A stretch of DNA of 64,000 nucleotides. Origin: Owenia fusiformis (taxonomy: Eukaryota > Annelida > Polychaeta > Sabellida > Oweniidae). The notes below the pieces were generated by a model. It did not search any database and was not told where the DNA came from. It saw only the letters and a list, made by a program, of their open reading frames with translations. A program made the position numbers and the translations under genes. Shown here piece by piece: positions 24,880 through 36,304 of this stretch (position 1 is its first letter; each line of letters starts with the position of its first letter). Location of the stretch: positions 3,410,001 through 3,474,000 of the forward strand of contig CAIIXF020000001.1 of the NCBI GenBank assembly GCA_903813345.2, given 5' to 3'.

Positions 24880-27400
24880 GAGTTGCTTGCATTTCACTGG
24901 TTTTCTACTTGTTTACGTTGTAACAAAATGTCGGAACATCGAAGGTTTGATTTTTCTTTTTTCTTTATTTCACACATTGTAGGCAGAATTCCCACAACAT
25001 TGTTATCACAAACATTTATCAGTATTATATGCAGAGCTGTCAAGTGTCCCGCTAATGGCGGGATTATCCCGCGAATTTGATCAAAATTAGGCTAATTCGC
25101 GTGTCCCGCAATGTCCCGCGAAGTCCCGCAAATGTGGCTTTGACCTCCGCGAATTTCCGAAATTATTGCAATCCCCTATATTGTGATAATCTTATCTTTT
25201 ATAAGAAGCTAAGTTTTTGCACTTTTGAGGAGTAAAGTTTATCTAATTTTAAGTACCTAGCGTGCTGTTGTTTGGTATCAAAATAAAGGGGAAAGGTTCA
25301 ACTTTCATTTTAATTACGAAAATAGGGATGTAGGTCACAAATAGTTCCAACGGTGGCCTTTTTACTACCCGTGTGGCCTTCATCTGAGAACTGAGCAAAT
25401 ATAAGCAAACGCGAGTTACAATAAATGGACGCTGATATCTAGAAAGGGTTTGTAGAAAAACACGGGTACCGGGTAGTAAATCCTCCATGCTGGGTTCAAA
25501 CTTGGTACCCGGTACCCGGTCAAAAAAACGGCAACCCAAAAAACGAAAAATACGAATATATAACATAATAGATTATGAGAAAACGTGTAAGATTTGTTTT
25601 GAATTTACAAAAATGTATATAACATCCTTCAAAATTGAGCTAGAAGCTTCAAATAAAAAGCATATTTTAAGGCTCTTTTCTTCCTCTATCGTCATGGCCA
25701 TATTTTCATTGGTTATGGGGGGGGGGGGCTGCGATCGCACAATCGCATCCTCTCCTGGCTACGCCTATGACATTGTAAGACATAACAATTAACAATTCAG
25801 TGGACATTTTGTCGAAAATTGGGATAACTTAAATTATGATTAATAATCAAAATCTTACACGTTGCATCATTTAAATTAACACACGTCACCTCTCTGCTAA
25901 AGCAACGATAGCTATTTACAGGTTTAAATCATAATCAAAACAATTCATGTACCAACATACGAAGTATTGAAAATAGAGTAAGATTGATTTGTCTTGTTTT
26001 TCAAATCGTCTTACAATGTCATTGGCGTAACCAGGAGGGGGTGCGATCGCACCCCCCCCCCCCTTCATTACCAATGGAAATTTGACCATGATGATAGAGG
26101 AAGAAAAGAGCCTTAAAATGCTTTTTATTTGAAGCTTCTAGCTCAATTTTGAAGGAAGTAACATACATTTTTATAATTCAAAACAAATCTTACACGTTTT
26201 CTATGATCTAATTATGTTGCATATTCGTATATTTCGTTTTTTGGGTACCCGTTTTTTTCGACCGGGTACCAAGTTTGAACCCAGCATGGAGGATTTACTA
26301 CCCAGTACCCGGTTTTTTCTACAAACCCTATCTAGAAAAGTAACCTCATTTCCTATAATTTGATGTAGATTAATCGAACCCCTATATCACGGGCTTTCAA
26401 TTGAAAGCCCATGCCTACAGTATATGAATAGGTACATTTTAATATATAACATTATGGGGGTAAGCGTTTCATAGTTGGTCACGACGCCAGAAGTGCAAAG
26501 TATTGTTCCGAATTTTTGAATTTCGTGTTAGATTACGGTACTCACACCTGAAGCATGGTTTTTGTTTTTGATAAATTACAATGAAGTATAATAATATTCC
26601 TATGCGTATTTTGTGAAATTGTGTTGACGTTTATTTAAGTTACAATGTAACGGTGCATTATATTTGATTAATCAGTATCTGGAAGTTTGATTTAAGTACT
26701 TTAACACGCTTTTACATTAGTCCCAATCACGCAAATCCCTTGAATGTCCCGGGACATCCTGCAAATTTAGGTGGATGTCCCGCGAAATCCCGCAAATTTA
26801 GGGCACTTTGTCTAAAAAATCTGTCCCTCTATGAAGTTTTTGGTGGTACCCCTGTTAACTGTCCCGCAATTAGGGTGTTTGTCCCTCGAATGGTCCCGCG
26901 AAATCCCGCGAATTTGATAAAAAAAAGGCCTATTAGCACAATCACGCAAATCCCTTAAATGTCCCGCGAAATCCCGCGAATTTAGTAGATGTCCCGCAAA
27001 ATCCCGCAAATTTTGGGCACTTGGTCTAAAAAATCTGTCCCGCGAGAAAATCTTTAGGGGTTGACAGTACTGTATATGTTTAAAAAAATGTTCATATTTG
27101 CGAACAAATAGTTCAGAAGACAACAGAATCTTCGATTTAATTCCTCAGTTACATAAACGGTATTTCGATAAACAATTAAGATCTGCACTTTTAACCCAAA
27201 CCGTTTATTTAACTTAAGTAAGGAATTAAATCAACAATTCTGTGAGAAAAAAACATCGTGGGGATTCTGCCTACAACGTGTGAAAAAAAGGAAAAAAGAA
27301 ATATCGTACTTTCGACGTTTAGACATTTTGTTACCGAAACGACAAGCGTAATCGAGCGGATCACCAGTGCTTTTGGTAATTTAAAAACAACCGCTTGTTT
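24880..27400. repeat. Large imperfect inverted repeat (about 2.5 kb, two arms)
   Basis: Left arm 24880-25790 and right arm 26010-27400 pair in order. 'acaaaatgtcggaacatcgaa' at about 24920 matches the complement of about 27320-27345. 'gctgtcaagtgtcccgc' at about 25035 matches about 27060. 'catgctgggttcaaacttggtaccc' at about 25487 matches about 26265-26290. 'cctggctacgcctatgacattg' at about 25757 matches about 26015. The right arm carries an expanded cluster of TCCCGCGAAATCCCGCGAATTT motifs (26740-27040). Confidence 0.75.
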
Positions 27401-27439
27401 TCTCAAGAACTCACTCTTTTTTATCTGCCTCAATGACAG

Positions 27440-28500
27440 CTTCTTGTCTATGCCATATATAACCTGAATGCGTTGTCACACCCCAGAAAAGAAACAAGAT
27501 ATTGTCACAGACCACTTTTCCCAAAGACAATCTTATTTCATTTATATTCCAACATTTTGTTTCTTGGGTTGCTGCTTTTGGTTCAGGTTTGAAGAAAATG
27601 TTGAAGTTTGTGTTTTGTGCATGATAAATGAGAAGCACAAGGAGATCTGTATGAGTACTGTATTTGAGGTTTGGACACTTTGGATTGCAGTTTTCACAAT
27701 CACAATATCTGCATCAGATTCTGAATGCAGCACATGTACACTCAATGTTTTCCAACCTGACAGACAGAATTACCATCATTCCTATGCACTGAAATTATAT
27801 TAATGAAAGACTCCCCAGATATCTGAGATTTTAATGTTCTCTGTCAGTTTAAATTCCGTTTAATAACCATAAATTCGTTTCTACAGCATTATACATCCAA
27901 TTGATAGTTCCATAGTTATGTACTCTTATGTAATGATTTATTTATCTGATGAATTTAAATATATGCAAATTTTGTAATTGCAGATTGTAATTAATAATTT
28001 AAACAATATTAAATTCTACAAAATCTACAACTTACATTATTTAGATAAGCCTAGTATAGAGCAGTTATCAAATACCCTAATATCAGAGTGGTGATATGTA
28101 AATTATTCTTCAAATAAAAGTGAGGTCACCTTAACATTTCACCTGGTGCAACTAATAATTCCTATTTTTCATACTAATAAGGTATAAACCTTCACAAAAC
28201 TTGTATTTTAGATGATGACAAGCCTATATAAATGATTTAGATGTCAACTCTAATACAAATGTGATGCATTGTGGGAGTTAATCATCAAAACTATAGTCTC
28301 CCCTATAGTGGGCGGGGCAAAACTATGAAAATGAAATAATTTTTTTCTTCCTAAGTATACACCTTAGAATTCTGACACTCACCAAATATAAAGTTCATAT
28401 CAATATGTAACACCATGATTTTTTTCATGCTTTTCTGACAAACTGATCCTAAAATATGTAAATAGATATGCGATAACATGCCTGTTTTGTGGCCTATTTT
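27440..28500. other. No gene seen
   Basis: A 111-codon frame at 27468-27803 lacks a recognisable domain or supporting splice sites. The rest is AT-rich. Confidence 0.4.
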
Positions 28501-28539
28501 GTTATACTTTGGGGTCAAATGACCAATTACTGGTCTCAA

Positions 28540-28860
28540 AATTGATTAAAATAATATTTAAATTATTTGTGAATATGTGATCTATCATAATAAAGCTTGA
28601 ATACTTGACTAAAGTATTCCATTTGGGAAGAAAAAATTGTTTCCTACCAATACTCAATTTTGGGGTAGGGTTGTTGGGGGTACCTAGGAAGTGAAATTTC
28701 ATATTTGTCCACTGCATACATTTTTCTATATTTTTGATATGTTTTTCAACTGATATTAATACATAATATAAGACTAATTTAAAAACTGTTGCAATTTTTG
28801 GGATGTTTGGGCCTTTTATGAGCCCATTTGCTTGGCCTATGATGCATCACACTCCATCTA
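28540..28860 (-). repeat. Dispersed repeat, copy B
   Basis: Inverted counterpart of 20600-20880, with the same core (GCAGTGGACAAATATGAAAT on the minus strand). Confidence 0.6.
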
Positions 28861-29801
28861 ACTTTTCAACCATATAAATCTGAAACAATAACATTAGTCT
28901 GTAAAATTTGAACCAAATAACTACAATTAGATTCATCGGAGATTGTATTTCTTCTGAAAAAGAGGCCATTTTTTAAGATAATTCATTCTTAGTTAAATCT
29001 CTTGACTGGGAATTATGGATTTAATCAGAAATAACATCTTGAACAACCCTTATACAAGTATAATACAGTGTGGAACATAAAATCCCTCCCTATATACTTC
29101 CCTACCTAGGTTTGTAGAAGGTATGTTAGTGTGATGACATAGAGCTTGATTCAAGACTAAAGATAAACTTTATGCACACGCATTTCAATTTCAATTTTAA
29201 GGATAAAAGCTGAAATGTTTTGACAAACAAAAAGGGAGATGTTAAAGTGACCTTAGTGCAGGTTTTTTAACGGCACATCAAATCAAAGGTACAAAATATA
29301 CTGAAAATGTGCATTTAATTCTGCTTTTACCACAAGGTCCACCCTTAATATCATGAAAACTGGTGAATATTTATATAAGAGGAATAAGCACAAACAGGAA
29401 TTAGAAGCCTTCCACTTACCGTATTCTCACTGATAAGCGCACAGTGCACTTCCCAAAATAAAATTTAAAAGGGAGATTCTAATAAGAACACATACAAGGC
29501 AATCTGAATTAGATTTTGAATATAACCAAAATTGAGTAGCCATTTACAAGAAGTGCTGATTTTAAAAGCAATATTTCCTTCAGGTAAAAACAAAGAGAGT
29601 GCATCAATCAATCAACCCATTCCGGCCATATAAGCATTATGTTAAAGGTATAGCCAGTAAATTACTTTTTACATACGGACAAAAGGCTTTGCTATATCCC
29701 TTCTCAAATTTTGTTCAGTGGGATAATTAACCGACACAAATTGTTATAACCATAAACATTTTTATCAAAACAGATATAAATTATTTAGGTTAAGAAGTAA
29801 A

Positions 29802-31161
29802 ATGGCACTGCTAAAAGGAGTTTCACATCTTTTTCGAACGAGCTCTAAATACTTTGGTGCAAGTGGCTTGCAGAATCGTTGGTATTCTGAAGAGGTTAAA
29901 AAAGCACACAAAAAGCAAAATACTGAGATTATGTTCTCAATGGTAAGCAGGATAGTTTTTCTAAAAATTCATATATGAAGTATTTGTAGTTCAGCAATGT
30001 TGTATATCAATTAACCTTTTTTATTTTTGTGAATGGATTTTGGATTGAGTGTATTGAATGGACTATTGCAAAACACTTTTCTCATTTTTTTAGAATTGGG
30101 AAGATGTTGCACCAATAAGACATGCAATGGGAATCAAAAGTGGAGACAGAATCTTCACAATTGCATCATGTGGTGCCAATGCTATGACCCTTCTCCTGGA
30201 TGATCCTGCTGAAGTTGTGGCCCTAGATTTATCAATTCCACAGCTACATTTGGCAAAGTTACAAGCAGCTTGCATCAAACATCTGACGTACCAAGAGTTC
30301 ATTGACTTTGCTGGAGTTGACAGAGAAAATGTAAAAGCTGAGGAGCGTGTCCGCATATATGAAAACATCAGGAAAGCATTAGAATCAGATGTAAGAGAGT
30401 TTTGGGACTCAATGACACCTGAAATAGAGTTTGGCATTATACATTGTGGAACATATGACACAATTTTCAGGAATACTGCTGAGGATATGGTCTATGTTGC
30501 ACTTGATACACGTGACATCAAAACATTCCTGGAAATGGGTGATGATATTGAGGAACAGGCTAACTTCTTTGAAGAAGTGATTAACACCAAACACTGGAGA
30601 AAAGCAATGTATAGGCTGACCTACCATACAACAAAGGATATGGACTTCTCCATCATTCCAGATGTGGATTATGCAACATTTTACTACAGGAGAATGGTTG
30701 ATGTTTATAAGAGCATTCCAATGAAGGAAAACTATTTTGGAGAATACCTTTTCACTGGCGGATACTCTGGGAAAAACAAGCTCAGAGATTACCTTCAAGA
30801 AGAGAACTTTGCTGTAATGAAAGATCGTGTTGAACGCTTGCAGTGGGTCCATGGAGAACTCACAGATTGGCTTGCCAAGTACCCTGCAAGCACTCAGCCA
30901 CTAAAGTTTGATGGCATCTGTATATCTAACATAACAGACTGGCTATCCTTAGCAAACCACAATGCAGCAATTGAATCAGCTGTCAAAATCTGCAATCCAG
31001 GTGGACGAATCATGTTTTGGAATTTAAAAGGCATGTCCAAATACTGGCCAAGTGAAATGATTGACAAAGCAATCAAGGTTGAACATGAAATTGAAACTTC
31101 GGCAACATTACTAGATCGAGCAGTTGTCTGGGAGCCACTCAGGGTTGCAACAGTTATATAG
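29802..31161 (+). CDS. DUF3419 / BtaA-like 3-amino-3-carboxypropyltransferase family protein, two exons
   Basis: Exons 29802-29942 and 30094-31161 join in phase 0 (donor ATG|GTAAGC, acceptor TTTTTTAG|AATTGG) into a 402-residue protein, near the length of bacterial BtaA. Family features: MFSMNWEDVAPIRHAM, then the SAM-site strand RIFTIASCGANAM (residues about 65-77), VVALDLSIPQLHLAKL, and near the end GICISNITDWLS and GGRIMFWNL. BtaA moves the aminocarboxypropyl group of S-adenosylmethionine to diacylglycerol, the first step of betaine-lipid synthesis. That role is known for bacterial and algal members and is only inferred here. There is no fused BtaB methyltransferase domain, unlike the algal enzyme. 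The first 29 residues are basic, hydroxylated and free of acidic residues, like a mitochondrial presequence. The start is chosen as the first ATG of exon 1, with a good context (AAAATGG). The DNA strand opposite holds only shadow frames. Confidence 0.85.
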
Positions 31162-31185
31162 ACATTTTGATAAATTGAACAAAGT

Positions 31186-31191
31186 AATAAA
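31186..31191 (+). terminator. Polyadenylation signal of the BtaA-like gene
   Basis: AATAAA 24 bp after the stop codon. Confidence 0.6.
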
Positions 31192-32290
31192 ATTGTATGG
31201 CCATCAAGTGACATTTCATTAAGCATACCTTTAGCACCTAAGACTTATAACCAGATGTCAAAACCGAAAAATGAGTCGATAATGCTAATAAATAAGCAAG
31301 CTGGATACTTATTAGGTTCAGACCTGAGCACCCACAGCTATTTCTGATGCTACGTTACCATAAAATAAAACAAATGACAAGGTAATCTAGATAACAGAAG
31401 TAGGAAAACAATAAACATATCAAGGGCATTAATTTAAGGAGAAAGTACAAAACACACAACTTTTCAAATATATAAGGGCAAAAATGTTTTCTGAGCTATC
31501 TCCAGGGTTCAGAACATTTTTTTAATTTTCCTATTGAAGCCAAAAGTTTTTTTAACACCATCATTCAGTGAAATGTGAACTATAACAGATACAGGCCTAA
31601 AGCTTTTTCATAAAAGACCCAGGTCTTCATGAACTAAAGAGTTACCCCTGTATCTAAATAGAAACTTATCAAGGCTGACAGTATATCCTTATGAGAGTAG
31701 AGCAGTACAATATGTCACATAAAATAACATTTTTATATCTAAGTAAACAACTTGAAAACTAGAAAACAGCAACTCCCAAAAGAAGGAATTCCCAAAAAAT
31801 AGATGGTATTTGAGTTATCGGAAATTTTTTCATGGTTGATTATAAAACTATTTTAGTTTTGATTTGAGTCCTGGGTCCATTGTATAATCTATTATAAAAT
31901 ACTGTAATAAAAAAACAATATTACACTCTCCAAGTACATGCACACTGATATTCCAATTAAAACCAATACTGAAATTCTAAAAAAAAAGATTTTCCATCCT
32001 TTCTTTTTATGGTAAAATATTATTTTGAAAAAATTCAATAATTCCAAAGAAAAGTATACATTTTCACAATAATATGTACATTGACCTTTTTCAACAGAGT
32101 GCAATATTATATTTCACCTAAATGTAAACCAGAACAACGGCAACGCCAAAGCGTAGCGAATCCCATCGAACAGAAATGGCTGGCATTTTTACAAACGAAT
32201 AGCAAACATCATAAAACAACACACCAGAAAGGCCACCATTTTCAAAATGGTTGCTCACTAGCCAAGATGTCATCAGAAGAAATAATATGC
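31192..32290. other. No gene seen
   Basis: AT-rich spacer after the BtaA-like gene, without supported exons. Confidence 0.45.
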
Positions 32291-32299
32291 TTTTAAGTA

Positions 32300-33510
32300 G
32301 CCACCTCTAAAATCTTTGAAAAATCATACATGTACTTGTAAAATAACACACATAAAAATGGTGGCCATTTTTCACAATGGCCAACTACTCCCCAAAGTTT
32401 TATTAGACAATGTGCCATGCTTAAAGTATTCACATATCAAATATGAACAAAATCGCTCCATTACTTTTCGAGTTATAGTAAAATACGTTAAAATGGCGGC
32501 CATTTTTCAAAATAGCCACCTTCGACCAAAAGTGTCATTAGAAATAGACAGTGTGCCATGCTTATAGTATTCACATACCAAATATGAACAAAATCGCTCC
32601 ACGACTTTTCGAGTTATAGTAAAATACGTTAAAATGGCAGCCATTTTTCAAAATTTTTTTCAAAATGGCCGCCTTCTACCAAAAGTGTCATGGGACAGTG
32701 TGCCATGCTTATAAATAGTATTCACATACCAAATATGAACAAAATCAGTCCACTACTTTTCGAGTTATAGTAAAATCCGTTAAAATGGCGGCCATTTTTC
32801 AAAATTTTTTTCAAAATGGCTGCCTTCTACCAAAGGTGTCATAGGACAGTGTGCCATGCTCATAGTATTCACATACCAATTATGAAAAAATCGCTCCACT
32901 ACTTTTCGAGTTATAGTAAAATACGTTAAAATGGCGGCCATTTTTCAGTTATAGTAAAATACATTAAAATGGCGGCCATTTTTCAAAATGGCCGCCTTCT
33001 AACAAAAGTGTCTTTAGACAGTGTGCAATGCTTATAGTATTCACATACCAAATATGAACAAAATCGCTCCACTATTTTTTGAGTTACAGCAAAAATCGTA
33101 AAATGACGAGTAAAGGCCGCCATTTTTCAAGATGGCTGCCATGTGCTTCTTTAATATCTACATTTGTAGCATTATTAATGCCCCTTATAATTTTTTTTAC
33201 ATTTAAAACATATTGCTATTACAGTTTTACATATTGCACCTAAATTACTGTAAAATCGGCCCTAAAATGGCCGCCATTTTGAAATGAGCCGCCATTTTGA
33301 AAATCGGCTTTCGAGCAGAACTTCTACCCCCATAGGTTATATGTGTACAAAATATGAACAAAATCGGGCCAACAGTATTTGAGTTATTGCCCGGACGGAC
33401 GGACGTACGGACGGACGGACGGACGGACGGACGGACGGACGGACGGACGGAGGCGTTCCCTATATCCCTCCAAACTTCGTTCGATGGGATAATTATGACA
33501 ATATTTCATC
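32300..33510. repeat. Tandem AAAATGGCGGCCATTTT repeat with (GACG)n end
   Basis: About six units of about 150 bp, each with 'aaaatcgctccactacttttcgagttatag' and the palindrome AAAATGGCGGCCATTTTT. Further copies in degenerate form follow to 33300. A (GACG)n tract lies at 33393-33450, then 'ccctatatccctccaaacttcgttcgatgggataat'. The same closing motif appears in degenerate form at about 29690, 45240 and 62670. Confidence 0.75.
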
Positions 33511-33519
33511 ATTTTGGGA

Positions 33520-34830
33520 GAATGCAAATAGATTATGAACTGAGTGGCATGTTATTTTCCCGGACAGGGTGTAGCACTCAGTTGCTATAACGCTGGCAAG
33601 ATCTGGGCTCAGTATAATCCTGTTTAAAAATTACATGGTTTACACCAAAGTAACAAAGCATGCATTACAGTTTCAATATGCAAAATTATCAAACATGAAT
33701 CACATCACTTTATTCCATTAGTGTCATGTGAATCTGAAAATAACTTGAAACATGTAGAAGCAAAAAACATCACAAGAGGTTTTCAATACATTGAGTTGAC
33801 ATTAATTGTTCATTTGAATAGCATTAACTACATATATACATGTTTTTCTCCATTTATTAATTTCCCTTGGAGCTAGCGTACAACTGGAAATGTATCCAAT
33901 CTATTGTTTTCCTAAACTTGAAAATTGGATTTTGGTGAAACTTTGCACTTTTGTTACAATTTATAATGTCAAAGATTTCCAAATGTTTCTTTAGCAAGAG
34001 AATAAGGCCTGGTGTTTTCTAACTCGCATTCAGGGTTGCACTATTAAGGGGTCCATTTTTGAAAACATTTTAACATTCAATTTAGTTGCAAGTCGATCAA
34101 TGTTACTCTTGTTTTCAGGGAATCTTTATGAATGTTCCAAGAACTGAATGCAGTACCACTGAAAAAATTTATAGAATTCATTCTGATTCATTGCTTTATA
34201 AAATAATAACAAGGTGTCAACTGAAACATTCAGTTTGTTTTTAGATGCATGAAACACATAAAAAGGCATTTATTGCTTGCTTAAATAATATTTATTCCTT
34301 TTTACATGTTCTTATCATTTATTTAAATTACACTTATTTTTGTTATGTCTTTTGGTGATCTGTTCGTTAAATTTTAACAATAATGACATAACAATAGTAA
34401 TAGTAACAGGATTAAATGGCATATGCATTTCTTGAAGAATCATGAATATATCACAAAGATGTAACATTACAAAAATTAATCTTGAAAATATTGCTAAATT
34501 ACTGTAGCTGTCTGTAGGACTCTAAATGTGCTAATTCATAACATTAAATACATTCTATTGCTTTCAGACTGCAATCCAAAGTAAACTACACAAGCTATTA
34601 CAAATACAAGAATGGATGTCTCTCAATATATTTCGAATAGACAGCAAAGAATGCAAATTCAGCATTATAAAGTCTGTCACCTAATTTAGGTTTAATATTT
34701 AATTCAAATATGAACTCACAAACATGAATACAACAGTGATACTAATATGCATAAGTAAATGATCTTTTTGTGATTTTCTTGCACAAAGATAGATTAGAAT
34801 CAATATCATTTTCTCAAGCAGATAAATCCA
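33520..34830. other. No gene seen
   Basis: AT-rich, with no splice-supported exon or repeat that I recognise. Confidence 0.45.
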
Positions 34831-34834
34831 ATTA

Positions 34835-35759
34835 CCATATTCTCTGTAATTAGCGCCCACCCCCTAATAAGCACCCACCCGCTTCACAAAGTTAAAGTAC
34901 AAATATATCAGAAAAAATCACATTCCCAAAGAAATTCGAGTGGGCGATAATAGAGTACTTATACTAAACTGATGTAAATGTGACACATTTTGCAAGTCGA
35001 TGCGTCCTCCCAATAAATATCTATCCTTGGCTGCTTCCCACATCATACTCAACTAATATTATCTCAAAATAGTCCATAATGAATGAAAAAAACGTTTGAG
35101 TTTTGAGAACTTAGATCAGCATTTTACCAAGATAGTTTCTGCGCGGGATTTCTCTATACCTCAAAAGATTGTTACATTTTTCATTTCTTCTTAATATTTC
35201 TTGCCTTTAACAAGACTTCACACGAAAAACGACGATCTATCATCAAATTAAAAAGACAAGGCATTAACATGACAAAATGTCACCACCTAGTTGCTCACAA
35301 TATTATGAGTTTAATCTTAAGTCAGATTTGAATTTCTGAGAACTTGTAGATGATTTTGAAAAAATGAATCAGTCAATTTGAAGTAAGTTGAAAAAAGACC
35401 TTTTTGACCCTGAGAAGGTCATCGGGGGAAAACAATTCCTTCAATTCGAGGGGCTCTGTTGGGGATTTCTTCAATCACTGTCAATATTGTCTATAGTTAG
35501 ATTCTTGCATGATCTTTGCTTTATTTTAGCGATCTTTACCGTAATCTCGCCAATAACAATACATGTCATTATTGTAAAAATATGCTATTACTTCATTTTG
35601 ATGTTGCAAATAAGGCATTCTTGGCAGGAAAAATTCCCATGCATGAAAAACCTGGGGATTTTTGACTTCTTTCATATATTGGCGGCGCTTATTAGAATGG
35701 TCTGAAAGATGTATTTTCAATTGTCTAAATGCCCCAGGCGCTAATTACAGAGAACACGG
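34835..35759. mobile_element. TIR element with TA target duplication
   Basis: The ends CCATATTCTCTGTAATTAGCGCC and GGCGCTAATTACAGAGAACACGG are inverted and flanked by TA on both sides. An isolated similar end lies at about 29419 (CCGTATTCTCACTGATAAGCGC). The 105-codon frame inside (35388-35705) has no transposase features. Confidence 0.7.
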
Positions 35760-36304
35760 TATGGATGTTGATCTTTTATTTATATGGCAACATGCTGCTC
35801 TCATATTAAAATGACAGTTTTTGATTATGGTAAGCTCGAATTTTATGAGTTTGAGAACTCACATTTCAAGCACTTAGCTTTTTCAAAGTAGCAATACACA
35901 GTAGAAACGAGAAAAAATAAAATGTAATTTTCAACAAAAAATGTTATTTGAGACATTTAGTCGGGGCCTTGGAGGAGATTCAAACATTTTCCAGATACAT
36001 GTATATCATTATCACTGTACATACATTCTGCAAATGTAAGAAATAACACTAAAACCTACAATGAAAAAGATGAGGAAATGACATTATCAAGAGAAAGTTA
36101 TGGTAAAATATGGTTAAGTTTTGCCAACTTTCAACATTTTTTGTGAAAATACTTATGGTACAATATGGTATCTTTTTAATCCTTTTCAACCACAGAACAA
36201 ACAGTCTGATGACCTATCAGTCTCAGCTGAGGCATTCTTGCTCCACATCTTTGTGAGAAAACTGATCATATAACTGTATCCTATTATAAAATTTAATACA
36301 TATA

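Noticed and set aside
27468-27803. 111-codon plus-strand frame
   Set aside because: No family resemblance, ambiguous hydrophobic composition, overlapping frames on the other strand, no splice support.
30090-31226. Minus-strand frames of 110-147 codons
   Set aside because: Antisense shadows of the BtaA-like exon.
33354-33590. Frame with 'RTDVRTDGRTDGRTDG'
   Set aside because: Translation of the (GACG)n microsatellite.
35388-35705. 105-codon frame with hydrophobic stretches
   Set aside because: Lies inside a TA-flanked TIR element and shows no transposase or membrane-family motif.
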